A stretch of 35,035 nt of DNA from Chryseobacterium sp. (GTDB lineage: Bacteria > Bacteroidota > Bacteroidia > Flavobacteriales > Weeksellaceae), in contig JAITMC010000007.1 in the NCBI GenBank assembly GCA_031277615.1, positions 1-35,035 of the forward strand, read 5' to 3'. The translations under genes were made by a program, and so were the position numbers. The notes under the pieces were generated by a model. The model was not told the origin of the DNA and did no database searches. It saw nothing but the letters and a program-made list of their open reading frames with translations. Shown piece after piece: positions 23,447-31,703 of this stretch; within the stretch, counting starts at the first letter, position 1; each line of letters starts with the position of its first letter.

Positions 23447-23857
23447 TCAAATGATAAGTTTACGGTACTGCAGAAAAATAGGAAGACGATCTCCTATTTT
23501 AGAAGTACTGTAAAAAGGATGTTTTTGAAGTTGAGGCCATAGAAAAGCTCCGCAGAAAACAATAAATGTGAATACGGCCAATGCCGGAACATCAGAAAAG
23601 CCAAAATCCTTGTAGCTCTGCTGCTCCTTAACGAGGATTTCTTTTTCTTTACAGATTTTGCAAACAGACGGACCGGGAGTCTGATAATTATTTTTTTCTT
23701 TGGAAGCAGAAGACTGAGAAACCGGTGCGCAGTCGGAGCTCAGCAGGTGCCTGATGCCGTTTTTTATCGCACAGGATGAAATAAGAACACAAAAAGTAAA
23801 AACCACTGCTAAAATGGTTCTGAACTTCTGGTGAATATGCGGCTTCTCAAAAATCAT
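23447..23857 (-). CDS. Unknown small membrane protein
   Basis: A 136-residue protein; I take the ATG at 23857, since the longer frame begins with GTG. An N-terminal hydrophobic segment (TILAVVFTFCVLISSCA) ends in a lipobox-like ISSC. A cysteine pair VCKICKEKEIL sits in the middle, a second hydrophobic helix (PALAVFTFIVFCGAFLWPQL) near residue 95, and the tail reads LPIFLQYRKLII. I do not recognise a named family; such small CxxC proteins are often near metal or redox genes. Translation starts 4 nt after an AATATTTG -7-like element, so the mRNA may be leaderless. Confidence 0.6.
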   Translation of the reverse strand: MIFEKPHIHQKFRTILAVVFTFCVLISSCAIKNGIRHLLSSDCAPVSQSSASKEKNNYQTPGPSVCKICKEKEILVKEQQSYKDFGFSDVPALAVFTFIVFCGAFLWPQLQKHPFYSTSKIGDRLPIFLQYRKLII

Positions 23858-23924
23858 CACACAAATATTAGATTATTTACCGCAACAACCAAAATATTAA
23901 CATATTTTATAACCTGTTGAGCCT

Positions 23925-23974
23925 GGTAAACCTGCTTTTACCATTGATAAACGGGATCAAATTTTGTATTTTTG
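23925..23974 (+). promoter_or_regulatory. Promoter and operator of HTH-S24 gene
   Basis: A consensus promoter: TTG at 23944-23946, 20 nt, then TATTTTTG at 23967-23974. Two inverted repeats overlap or precede it: GGTAAA-N6-TTTACC at 23925-23942 and TTGAT-N7-ATCAA at 23944-23960. The first has the form of a phage-repressor operator and suggests autorepression by the downstream gene. Confidence 0.5.
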
Positions 23975-23991
23975 CCGACATACTTTTATCA

Positions 23992-24783
23992 ATGTCAGTT
24001 TTTTCAAATAATATACGCTTTTTAAGAGCTAAAAGAAAGCTCTCCCAACAGAATGTAGCCGATGAATTAACGATCTCCAGAGTGCGTTATTCCAAATATG
24101 AAAACGGAATCTCTGAACCGCCTATCGAGCTGCTGATTAAAATCTCCAAATACTTTCATGTAAGCATCGATCTGCTTCTGTCTGTTGATATCGAGAAATA
24201 TCCGATGGATGAAATGCTGAAACTTCCCGATAACAGAATCGTTCTTCCGGTGGCTGTAGATACGCATGGAAATGATACCATTGAAATCATTCCTCAGAAA
24301 GCATCCATGGGATACCTGGAAGGTTACAGTGATGTGGAATACATTGAAAGCCTTCAGCGTATTGCGCTTCCCTTTCTTACCAACGGAAAGTACAGAGCCT
24401 TTCCTGCTGACGGAGACTCTATGCCGCCATTCAGAAACGGATCCTATATCGTCGGGAAATATGTTGAGGGAATTAATGAGCTGAAACCCGGGAAAACCTA
24501 TGTTTTTGTAACCCTGAATGACGGGATTACCTATAAACGTTTTAAGGAAAGAAAAGAAGATTCCATCTGCGTAAGCGCCGACAATTCATTTTATGAACCT
24601 TACGATATTCCTTTTGAGGAAGTCGTGGAGATCTGGCAGTATGCATCAGGAATTTTCCCTGAAGATTTTGAGCCCGGAGATTACGAAAGCTATAATTTTA
24701 AAGAAATGTTCCGCGAGCTGAGACAGGATATCAGGGAACTGGACCGTAAGGTTTCTGTCCGCCGCAGAAAGACTTCATCATAA
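23992..24783 (+). CDS. HTH-S24 (LexA/CI-like) regulator
   Basis: A 263-residue regulator. Residues 5-60 are an XRE helix-turn-helix (SNNIRFLRAKRKLSQQNVAD). Residues about 95-215 are a peptidase S24 domain with catalytic Ser-143 (GDSMPPFRNGSYIVG) and Lys-182 (GITYKRF). The usual Ala-Gly autocleavage bond is replaced by Met-Gly (SMGYLEGY, residues 105-112). I start at the ATG at 23992 since the longer frame from 23917 would include the promoter. No phage genes surround it, so it may be a stand-alone stress regulator, with xth next door. Confidence 0.88.
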   Translation: MSVFSNNIRFLRAKRKLSQQNVADELTISRVRYSKYENGISEPPIELLIKISKYFHVSIDLLLSVDIEKYPMDEMLKLPDNRIVLPVAVDTHGNDTIEIIPQKASMGYLEGYSDVEYIESLQRIALPFLTNGKYRAFPADGDSMPPFRNGSYIVGKYVEGINELKPGKTYVFVTLNDGITYKRFKERKEDSICVSADNSFYEPYDIPFEEVVEIWQYASGIFPEDFEPGDYESYNFKEMFRELRQDIRELDRKVSVRRRKTSS

Positions 24784-24784
24784 C

Positions 24785-24820
24785 AATAAGCAGGCTCCCA
24801 GGGCCTGTTTATTATTTTTA
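24785..24820 (+). terminator. Terminator after HTH-S24 gene
   Basis: AATAAGCAGGC (24785-24795) and GCCTGTTTATT (24803-24813) form an 11-bp stem with one G-T wobble, followed by ATTTTTAG. It lies 2 bp after the stop and separates the convergent xth gene. Confidence 0.75.
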
Positions 24821-24865
24821 GTCATCACCTGAATTCTGGATGATTGTATTTTTAAAATACTTTCC

Positions 24866-25642
24866 CTAAGAACGGTCAAGTTCAATCCATACCGGGGCGT
24901 GATCGCTGCTTTTTTCCCAACCCCGGACATGCACGTCTACTCCGCCTGATTTCAACTGAGAACTCAGATACGGGCTTAATAATAGATGATCCAGCCTTAT
25001 TCCGGCATTGCGGTCATAAGCTTTGTATAAATAATCCCAGAATGTATAGACCTTTTCATCAGGATACAGGGTCCGTATGCTATCAAGCCAGCCTTTTTTC
25101 TGTAATTCTTTGTAAGCTTTTCTTACTTCAACTCTGTATAAAGCATCGTTTTCCCAGCGTTCAGGTTTGTATACATCAATCGGTTCGGGAATAATATTGA
25201 AATCCCCGATCAGAATGGCCGGAAGTTCCATTTTGATCAGTTGATTGGTCCGTCTTTTAAAACGCCTGATCCACGAGAGTTTGTAATCAAATTTAGGTCC
25301 CGGATAAGGATTGCCGTTGGGAAGGTACAGGCAGCAGATCACCATCTGATCGATGATTGCTTCTATATATCTGCTCTGAAGATCGCCTTCATCACCCGGA
25401 AGTTCCCTTTGTACTTCAGTGATTTCTAAATCTTTGGCCAGTATAGCCACTCCATTCCAGCTTTTCTGTCCTTTCCAGATCGCCTGGTATCCCGCTTCAT
25501 TAATCTCTTTTAACGGAAACCGCTCCTGGGGTGCTTTAAGTTCCTGGAGACAGACGATATCCGGTGAGGCTTCTTGCAGCCACTTCAACAGAACCGGAAG
25601 CCGCCCGTTGATCCCATTGACATTGTAAGTTGCTATTTTCAT
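24866..25642 (-). CDS. xth: Exodeoxyribonuclease III
   Basis: A 258-residue enzyme of base-excision repair that cuts 5' to abasic sites and has 3'-to-5' exonuclease activity. Visible signatures: MKIATYNVNGINGRLPVLLK start, the Mg-binding LQELKAPQ (Glu near 34), GDFNIIPEPIDVY (Asp-Asn near 150), and the ending SSDHAPVWIEL with the catalytic Asp-His. Length is normal. It is convergent with the HTH-S24 regulator, a pairing that could fit a DNA-damage response but has no further support. Confidence 0.94.
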   Translation of the reverse strand: MKIATYNVNGINGRLPVLLKWLQEASPDIVCLQELKAPQERFPLKEINEAGYQAIWKGQKSWNGVAILAKDLEITEVQRELPGDEGDLQSRYIEAIIDQMVICCLYLPNGNPYPGPKFDYKLSWIRRFKRRTNQLIKMELPAILIGDFNIIPEPIDVYKPERWENDALYRVEVRKAYKELQKKGWLDSIRTLYPDEKVYTFWDYLYKAYDRNAGIRLDHLLLSPYLSSQLKSGGVDVHVRGWEKSSDHAPVWIELDRS

Positions 25643-25735
25643 AATAGGAATATTTTGGAATTGATTGGTACTGAATAACGCCTCAATAATTATTCCATCC
25701 GGCTATTAAAGAATAAAATCGGAAGAAGCAAAAAT

Positions 25736-25860
25736 CTGTTAGATTTAAACAGAAATCTGCGTCATCTGCTAAATCTGCGCGAGAAAAAATATCCACAAAC
25801 ATCAGTGCAATTGGTGCGATCTGCGGGAAATCCTTTTAACTACAGCAAGTGCAGTAGTTT
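25736..25860. repeat. Dispersed ATCTGC-type spacer repeat
   Basis: The stretch has several copies of AATCTGCG, ATCTGC, GATCTGCGGGAAAT and TCCTTTTAACTACAGCAAG, the same kind of short repeated words as at 300-400, 20726 and in the array at 34027-35005. It has no reading frame and is likely a member of a genome-wide non-coding repeat family. Confidence 0.5.
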
Positions 25861-26298
25861 TTAATAATAAAAATGATGGGTAAAGAAGTAAATATAAGAG
25901 CTATCGGTCTCAATAATAAAGCTGATTTCACTATCGTAGTTCGTTCTCTCCGTATCGGTGGCATTATAGAGATACAGGATTTCTTCTTTAACATACTTTT
26001 TCAGCTCAAGATCTAATTTCCACCGGTTTTGAAAGTCAGTAACGGTTTTTTCCATTGTTTTTTTATCTGTAGGAACTATTTCGGTTTTACTCATGTCATT
26101 TTCATCGAGTCCGGATGTTCCCATGGCTGCAATAAGAAAAGAGATCAGGTCCGGGATTTCGCTTTTTGAGGAATGGATCAGTTTAAAAATGATTTCATCT
26201 TTATTGAAAATAATTTCAGTGATCTGATCACCGGGAATAACAGAATCAAGATTGCGGCTTTTCAGCCTTTCAAGCATGAGAGAAGGGGCAAATGGCAT
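25861..26298 (-). CDS. Unknown protein downstream of methyltransferase
   Basis: A 145-residue acidic protein (MPFAPSLMLERLKSRNLDSV), without a signal peptide or recognised domain. It has a helical middle (EKTVTDFQNRWKLDLELKKY) and ends YFFTHHFYY. It begins 5 bp after the stop of the methyltransferase, so both are likely translated from one message; a role linked to the methyltransferase is inferred only from this. The start codon ATG at 26298 is the first possible one. Confidence 0.65.
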   Translation of the reverse strand: MPFAPSLMLERLKSRNLDSVIPGDQITEIIFNKDEIIFKLIHSSKSEIPDLISFLIAAMGTSGLDENDMSKTEIVPTDKKTMEKTVTDFQNRWKLDLELKKYVKEEILYLYNATDTERTNYDSEISFIIETDSSYIYFFTHHFYY

Positions 26299-26303
26299 CG
26301 GAA

Positions 26304-26915
26304 TTATAGTTTTTTAAATCCGCAGAACTGGAAATTTTGTTTTGTTTCAAAGGGAGTAATATGGTCTTCCGTAAAACATTTCACGGCTTCAAAATTTTCG
26401 CTGAATCTTTTTTTCATAGCCGTTTCGGAGTATTGTTTAATGTCCAGTCCGCTGCACTTCTTTGGTCCGTTTTCTGAAAAAGTTCCCAGTAGAAAATGTC
26501 CGTTTGCAGGAATAGCATGGCTTACTTTTTCAACATATTTTCTGATCTCATCTTCTTCGGTAAGAAAATGAAAGACAGCTCTGTCATACCAGAAATCAAA
26601 CGACATTTCAGGCTCAAATTCTGTAATATCGGAAACAATCCAATGTACTTTTTCAGCGAGGTTTCCCAGGCGTTTTTTGGCTTTGTCTAATGCGGCAGCA
26701 GAAATATCGAGTACCCATATGTTTTCATATCCTTTTTCCAGCAAGGCTCCGGCGAGGTTGCTGTCTCCTCCGCCAATATCAATAATTTGGGCTGTTTTGG
26801 GCAGCTGAAGTGCTTCCAGATAGGTCATAGCTGTTTCAGGATACTCCTGGGTCCAGCTTACATCCTGAGGAGACTTGGTGGAAAATACATGGTCCCAATG
26901 TTCTTTATTTTTCAT
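26304..26915 (-). CDS. Class I SAM-dependent methyltransferase
   Basis: A 203-residue cytosolic methyltransferase. The SAM-binding motif I is IIDIGGGDSNLAGALLEKGY (about 44-63), an acidic residue follows at the end of strand two (VLDISAAALDKA), and motif IV is FDFWYDRAVFHFL. The layout resembles small-molecule methyltransferases such as thiopurine or tellurite-resistance types; substrate unknown. Length is typical. It is the first gene of a short two-gene transcript and is divergent from the gene at 27065. Confidence 0.88.
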   Translation of the reverse strand: MKNKEHWDHVFSTKSPQDVSWTQEYPETAMTYLEALQLPKTAQIIDIGGGDSNLAGALLEKGYENIWVLDISAAALDKAKKRLGNLAEKVHWIVSDITEFEPEMSFDFWYDRAVFHFLTEEDEIRKYVEKVSHAIPANGHFLLGTFSENGPKKCSGLDIKQYSETAMKKRFSENFEAVKCFTEDHITPFETKQNFQFCGFKKL

Positions 26916-27012
26916 GTAAGGTTTGTTTATGCAATATTAAGATTTAAAACAGTAAATATACTGCTAAGCCTGCTTATTCTGCTTCTAAATAAGGGAAAAC
27001 ATCAAAACATCA

Positions 27013-27045
27013 TTTGGAACACAAGAAATAAAAATATTACTTTTG
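27013..27045 (+). promoter_or_regulatory. Consensus promoter of gene at 27065
   Basis: TTTG at 27013-27016, 21 nt, then TACTTTTG at 27038-27045: one of the best matches to TTTG-N20-TAnnTTTG in the window. The start codon at 27065 lies 20 nt downstream. Confidence 0.6.
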
Positions 27046-27064
27046 GGGCAAGAAAAGACCACAT

Positions 27065-27556
27065 ATGCTGACCGACGCTTCCCATAAGCTGATTCCCATG
27101 ACCGATTTTGTCATTGAGTACTACTCCAATGAAGGATATGCCGATCTTCAGACTTTGAAAATGATGAAAAACTATGCCAATTTTTTGCGTCAGCCTTTAA
27201 CGCTTGGTATGTTTGTTCCCGTAGATCAGCAAGGTAATGTACTGAAAGAGCCTAAAAATTATACTGCATGGAAATCCCTTGAGCATAATGACGGAAAAAG
27301 AAATGATTCATCGGGATTTGAAGAGCAGGTGAACTATCAGACGGCTGAACTGAAATGCCTGTTTGAAGGCTTTAAAGTTGATTACAACGGTTACTCAAAG
27401 GTGAGAATTGTGGCGGTATACGACCCCTCCATAGAATTATCATTCAACAAAAATGATCTGATTCCTTCAGGATTTAATGATGTGGAATCGCTGACTGTTT
27501 TCGATGATATTTATCTGACTTCCGCTGCTTTACAATTAATCGGGATCAAAAAGTAA
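27065..27556 (+). CDS. Conserved hypothetical protein
   Basis: A 163-residue soluble protein (MLTDASHKLIPMTDFVIEYY). No domain recognised. It contains FLRQPLTLGMFVPVDQQGNV and SKVRIVAVYDPSIELSFNKN, which read like a folded cytoplasmic protein of its own family. An alternative ATG at 27098 (MTDFVIEY) is possible. It has its own strong promoter and ends at a bidirectional hairpin, so it is a single-gene unit. Confidence 0.7.
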   Translation: MLTDASHKLIPMTDFVIEYYSNEGYADLQTLKMMKNYANFLRQPLTLGMFVPVDQQGNVLKEPKNYTAWKSLEHNDGKRNDSSGFEEQVNYQTAELKCLFEGFKVDYNGYSKVRIVAVYDPSIELSFNKNDLIPSGFNDVESLTVFDDIYLTSAALQLIGIKK

Positions 27557-27582
27557 ATCTATTCTTATACGATCAGAAAATA

Positions 27583-27615
27583 TAAACCCTTTCACCGATG
27601 AAGCGAAAGGGTTTA
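27583..27615. terminator. Bidirectional terminator
   Basis: TAAACCCTTTC (27583-27593) and GAAAGGGTTTA (27605-27615) are exact complements, an 11-bp stem with an 11-nt loop, between two convergent genes (27065-27556 and 27628-27855). Confidence 0.75.
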
Positions 27616-27627
27616 CAATTCATTGTC

Positions 27628-27855
27628 TTATCTGACACATTCCCCCGAACGGCATGAATATCCGGCCGGACACATTCCATTGATGCAGGGGCCTGCTACA
27701 TCAGGATAACATCTTTCATCTGCCCGGCAATGGGAATGAGGCGGACATAAAGAAATAAGGTTTCCGATACAAATACCCACAGGGAGAGGCAGATTCAATT
27801 CTATCCCAATGGCTCCGTCAATGTTTTTCAATCTTTTTCTGCTTAATTTTTTCAT
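27628..27855 (-). CDS. Leader peptide with eight cysteines
   Basis: A 75-residue peptide. Its start MKKLSRKRLKNIDGA fits the leader pattern LSRxxLKxIxG-A of Chryseobacterium bacteriocin-like peptides. The rest has eight cysteines (29, 37, 43, 49, 57, 62, 68, 73) in an order (CPPHSHCRADERC, then CINGMCPAGYSCRSGEC) resembling small disulfide-rich EB/EGF-like modules. With the leader removed, it would be a compact 60-residue disulfide-bonded peptide, exported by a transporter not in this window. Function is unknown; toxin, adhesin or signal are all possible. Confidence 0.7.
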   Translation of the reverse strand: MKKLSRKRLKNIDGAIGIELNLPLPVGICIGNLISLCPPHSHCRADERCYPDVAGPCINGMCPAGYSCRSGECVR

Positions 27856-27975
27856 GGTTTGGAGTTTTAAAATTATTTAATTCATTTAATATTGATATAT
27901 CAAATTTAATTATATTTTTAAACAATTTATGTATATATAATGAAAAAAAATAATATTATTGGGATTGAAAATAAT

Positions 27976-28440
27976 TTATGATTTGGTATTTAATATTTCT
28001 TCAAGCTCCATGATGAACGCTTTTTGAGCAGAATTAATACGTTTTTGCGCTTCCTCTGAGGTAAACCATTCCCATTGATCCACTTCAGGAATCTCTATAT
28101 TTTTCCCCGACTTTGGAGGCCATTCAATTAATAAAGTATTGCTGAAAAGCCCGGATGTATCAATATCCCCTTCAACGGCCCATGCATAGACGGTTTTTCC
28201 ACCCTTCTGCCTGATTGGTGATAATTCGATAAATTTCCCGGTCACCGTTTTTCCGGTTTCTTCTTTAAACTCCTTTACCGCTCTGTCCAGCGGTTTTTCA
28301 TCAGCTTCAATTTCTCCTTTAGGAACAGACCAGGCTCCCGGATCTTTATTTTTCCAGAACGGTCCGCCTGGATGTACAAGGAAATAATACCAATCATTAT
28401 TTTCTTTTTTAAACAATAAAATACCTGCGCTGGTTTTCAT
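27976..28440 (-). CDS. Nudix hydrolase
   Basis: A 154-residue enzyme that hydrolyses nucleoside diphosphate derivatives. The Nudix box is visible at 42-64: GEIEADEKPLDRAVKEFKEE followed by TGK, with the conserved Glu residues and K in place of the first R. The start MKTSAGILLFKKENN and PFWKNKDPGAWSVPKGE are typical of the subgroup hydrolysing Ap4A or similar molecules. It is not in the cysteine operon by spacing (204 bp downstream of the cysK stop with spacer between). No special promoter is evident. Confidence 0.9.
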   Translation of the reverse strand: MKTSAGILLFKKENNDWYYFLVHPGGPFWKNKDPGAWSVPKGEIEADEKPLDRAVKEFKEETGKTVTGKFIELSPIRQKGGKTVYAWAVEGDIDTSGLFSNTLLIEWPPKSGKNIEIPEVDQWEWFTSEEAQKRINSAQKAFIMELEEILNTKS

Positions 28441-28644
28441 AGGGATTTAAGGTTGGTTAAAAGGCTGGAAGCTGGATGAAGGATGCTGGGAGTCAATACA
28501 GTTATGGCGATCCATATCCGTTAAAAAATTTCCAATTTTCAATCGGATAAAATGATATTTTGATATTTCCAGATGTTTTCATTGTCAATTAAGGGATAAC
28601 ATCTGCGAAATTGGTGAGATCTTTGGAAACCTTATCAATCAGGT

Positions 28645-29556
28645 TTAGAAAAGTCCCTCTACCGATAAATACCTTTCGCCGGTATCGTAATTGATGGTCA
28701 GAATTTTAGCTCCCGGCTGAATTTCCGGTAAATGTTTGGCAATTGCTGCCAGAGCTGCCCCGGTAGAAACACCGACAAAAAGGCCTTCTTTTTTTGCAGC
28801 GTTAAGGGCATATTCATAAGCTTCATCTTTACCTACGGTAATAACCCCGTCAAGAAGGGTAATATCCAGTATGGACGGCACAAATCCTGCTCCCAGTCCC
28901 TGTAACGGGTGAGGCGCAGGGCTACCTCCGCTCAGTATCGGTGATAATTCCGGCTCTACGGCAATTACTTTTACGTTTGGGTATTTTTCTTTTACAGTTT
29001 TCGCAATCCCTGTTATATGTCCTCCGGTTCCCACTCCGGTTATGATATAATCAAGGCCGTCCGGGAAGTCTTTTAAAATTTCCTGAGCGGTAGTTTCCGT
29101 ATGGACCTTTACATTGGCAGGATTGTCAAATTGTTTCGGAATCCATGAATTAGGTGTTTCTGAGGCAAGTTCTTCAGCTTTTTCAATGGCCCCTTTCATT
29201 CCTTTTTCCCTTGGAGTCAGTACGAATTCTGCTCCATAAGCTTCCATAATTTTACGGCGTTCGATGCTCATACTTTCCGGCATTACCAGGATCAGTTTGT
29301 AGCCTTTAACGGCAGCCACCAATGCAAGGCCTATTCCTGTGTTTCCGCTGGTTGGCTCTATAATGGTACTGTTGGGATTTAAAAGTCCTTTGGTTTCTGC
29401 ATCTTCGATCATAGCCAGGGCAATTCTGTCCTTAATGCTTCCTCCCGGATTGCTTTTTTCCAGTTTGATCCAGATTTCATGATCTGAACCGAACAGTTTA
29501 TTAATTTTAACAACGGGTGTATTCCCGATGGCTTCCAATGTATTCTGAAATTTCAT
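28645..29556 (-). CDS. cysK: Cysteine synthase A
   Basis: A 303-residue pyridoxal-phosphate enzyme that joins sulfide to O-acetylserine to make cysteine. The PLP lysine is in [14 protein letters not shown] (Lys-42), the substrate loop TSGNTGIG spans 69-76, and the PLP phosphate glycine loop [10 protein letters not shown] lies near 174-183. Length is typical of CysK. It is the last gene of the sulfate assimilation operon, starting 18 bp after the cysE stop. The C-terminal Ile-rich cysE tail (LTFVI) suits docking in the CysK active site, forming the usual cysteine synthase complex. Confidence 0.95.
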   Translation of the reverse strand: MKFQNTLEAIGNTPVVKINKLFGSDHEIWIKLEKSNPGGSIKDRIALAMIEDAETKGLLNPNSTIIEPTSGNTGIGLALVAAVKGYKLILVMPESMSIERRKIMEAYGAEFVLTPREKGMKGAIEKAEELASETPNSWIPKQFDNPANVKVHTETTAQEILKDFPDGLDYIITGVGTGGHITGIAKTVKEKYPNVKVIAVEPELSPILSGGSPAPHPLQGLGAGFVPSILDITLLDGVITVGKDEAYEYALNAAKKEGLFVGVSTGAALAAIAKHLPEIQPGAKILTINYDTGERYLSVEGLF

Positions 29557-29574
29557 ATGAATGTAATTTTGTTG

Positions 29575-30405
29575 TTATATCACAAAGGTTAATGATTCCG
29601 GTAAGGAAATATTATCCTTTATTTTGATTTCACTTTTATGGTAGACCAGAGAATAAGCAGGAACATCCTGTGTAATCCATACATTTCCTCCGATGATGCT
29701 TTCCCGGCCTATGGTGGTATTTCCTCCCAAAATGGTAGCCCCCGAATAAATGATGACGTGATCTTCAATATTGGGATGTCTTTTCTGATGGGCTTTTTCT
29801 TTGGATACATTCAGTGCGCCCAGTGTTACACCCTGATATATTTTTACATGGTCCCCGATGACGGTTGTTTCTCCGATCACAATTCCGGTTCCATGATCAA
29901 TAAAAAATGATTTCCCGATGGCAGCTCCGGGATGAATGTCTATTCCCGTCTTGCTGTGGGCATATTCTGAGATAATTCGCGGAAGAATCCTTACTTTCTG
30001 ATTCCATAACTGATGGGAAATACGATACACATAGGTTGCAAAAAAGCCCGGATAAGCCAGATAAATCTCTTCGAGAGAATCTGCAGCAGGATCAAACTCA
30101 AGGATAGACTGCGCATCAAGCACCAACAGGTCATAAAGTTCCGGTAAAGCTTCAAAAAATGTATCTGTATCCTTTTCTGCTTCCTTCCCGTTTCCGGTGA
30201 TGGAGACAATCATACTGAAAAGACTGTCATATAATGTAGTGAAACTGCTTTTCAACTGATCTTCCGTGTTGTTTTTTTGCGGAAGAAAAAGTACCTGATA
30301 CAGATCTTTTACAAAAGCTTTTGTTTTTGCCTTATCAAAAAATTCATGGGTGGTATTTTGTTTTCCCTGATAAATTTTCTGAATCAAATGATTGGGAATA
30401 GCCAT
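29575..30405 (-). CDS. cysE: Serine O-acetyltransferase
   Basis: A 276-residue enzyme that makes O-acetylserine from serine and acetyl-CoA. The N-terminal half is helical, the C-terminal half a left-handed beta-helix of hexapeptide repeats (IHPGAAIGKSFFIDHGTGIV, IIYSGATILGGNTTIGRESI). The catalytic His is in the DHGTG motif. The C-terminal isoleucine (SLPESLTFVI) is the known tail that inserts in CysK. The gene is the fourth in the operon, 4 bp after cysN. Length fits the EpsC-like group. Confidence 0.94.
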   Translation of the reverse strand: MAIPNHLIQKIYQGKQNTTHEFFDKAKTKAFVKDLYQVLFLPQKNNTEDQLKSSFTTLYDSLFSMIVSITGNGKEAEKDTDTFFEALPELYDLLVLDAQSILEFDPAADSLEEIYLAYPGFFATYVYRISHQLWNQKVRILPRIISEYAHSKTGIDIHPGAAIGKSFFIDHGTGIVIGETTVIGDHVKIYQGVTLGALNVSKEKAHQKRHPNIEDHVIIYSGATILGGNTTIGRESIIGGNVWITQDVPAYSLVYHKSEIKIKDNISLPESLTFVI

Positions 30406-30409
30406 TTTT

Positions 30410-31648
30410 CTATTGAATTATACAGGCAGCAACCGTTGAATTGGAGGTTTCATCCACCAGAATTGCCGATCCTGTTGTTTTATTACTGATAAAACTATCA
30501 TAGACCAAAGGTTGTGCCGTTCGCAACGTGACTTTTACAATTTCATTAAGTTTTATTTCATCTTCTACCTGTTCCCTGTTCAGGGTATTGACATTGATTT
30601 TGTAGTCTACCTCTTTTACGATGGTTTTTACCAGCCTGCTGTTTTGCTGTAAAAGATATTTGTTGCCTGGCTGTAACGGTTTATGATCCAGCCAGCATAA
30701 AAGAACTTCCAGGTCTTTTTCAACCGTGGGAAGCTGATCTCCGGTGGCAAAGATATCTCCCCTGCCGATATCCAGATCATGCGCGGTATGGATAACGGCC
30801 GGCTGCCCTTCCCATACCTCTTCTGCTTCAATTCCGTTGATCTCAATTCTGGAAATCTCCGTTGTTAAACCTGCCGGAAGAATCTGCAACACCTCTCCTT
30901 TTCTGAATTTCCCACTCAAAACTTTTCCGGCATAGCCCCTGTAGTCATGGAGTTCTTCCGTTTGCGGACGAATCACATACTGAACCTGAAAACGGTTTCC
31001 TCCATTGAATTCCTCACTTAAAGTTACCTGTTCCAGATATTCCAGAAGGGCTGCTCCCTGATACCAGTCTGTACGTGGAGAGACGGTAACAATATTATCC
31101 CCCTTCAGTGCAGAAATCGGAAAGTAGCTTACCTCACTCAGGCCAAGATTATCTGCTATTTTTGAATATTCTGATTTTATGGCTTCAAAAACTTCTTCCG
31201 AATAATCTACCATATCCATTTTATTGATGGCAACGGCTACTTTTTTGAGTTTCAGCAATGAAGCAATAACAGAATGTCTTCTGGTCTGTTCAATAACGCC
31301 TTTCCGGGCATCGATCAGAATAACCATCAGATCAGAATTGGATGCTCCGGTAATCATATTCCGTGTGTACTGTACATGGCCGGGAGCATCGGCTATAATG
31401 AATTTCCTTTTAGCGGTGGAAAAATAGCGGTATGCCACATCAATGGTGATTCCCTGTTCTCTTTCCGCACGCAATCCGTCCGTTAAAAGAGCCAGATCCA
31501 CTCCATCTTCGTTTTTATTTTTAGAATGTTTTTCAAGGACTTCCAACTGGTCCTGTAAAATACTTTTGCTGTCGTAAAGCAGTCTTCCGATCAGGGTGCT
31601 TTTCCCGTCATCTACGCTTCCTGCTGTTATAAATCTTAATATATCCAT
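30410..31648 (-). CDS. cysN: Sulfate adenylyltransferase subunit 1 (GTPase)
   Basis: A 412-residue GTPase that drives APS formation by the CysD subunit. G1 loop GSVDDGKSTLIGRLL at 10-24, DAPGH as G3 (about 90), NKMD as G4 (about 145) and the GTP-binding domain-II/III fold of EF-Tu type follow. It has no C-terminal APS kinase domain, consistent with a CysH that uses APS directly. It starts after a 55-bp gap from cysD that contains a heptamer repeat. Confidence 0.94.
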   Translation of the reverse strand: MDILRFITAGSVDDGKSTLIGRLLYDSKSILQDQLEVLEKHSKNKNEDGVDLALLTDGLRAEREQGITIDVAYRYFSTAKRKFIIADAPGHVQYTRNMITGASNSDLMVILIDARKGVIEQTRRHSVIASLLKLKKVAVAINKMDMVDYSEEVFEAIKSEYSKIADNLGLSEVSYFPISALKGDNIVTVSPRTDWYQGAALLEYLEQVTLSEEFNGGNRFQVQYVIRPQTEELHDYRGYAGKVLSGKFRKGEVLQILPAGLTTEISRIEINGIEAEEVWEGQPAVIHTAHDLDIGRGDIFATGDQLPTVEKDLEVLLCWLDHKPLQPGNKYLLQQNSRLVKTIVKEVDYKINVNTLNREQVEDEIKLNEIVKVTLRTAQPLVYDSFISNKTTGSAILVDETSNSTVAACIIQ

Positions 31649-31663
31649 CTGCTTTTTTTATGG

Positions 31664-31691
31664 GTAATGAGTAATGAGTAATGGGCAATTA
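31664..31691. repeat. Heptamer tandem repeat
   Basis: The plus strand reads GTAATGA, GTAATGA, GTAATGG, GCAATTA: four heptamers, the first three nearly identical. It lies in the 55-bp gap between cysD and cysN, inside the cysteine operon. Slippage could change the spacing between the two subunit genes. Confidence 0.6.
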
Positions 31692-31703
31692 CTTATTGCT
31701 TAT

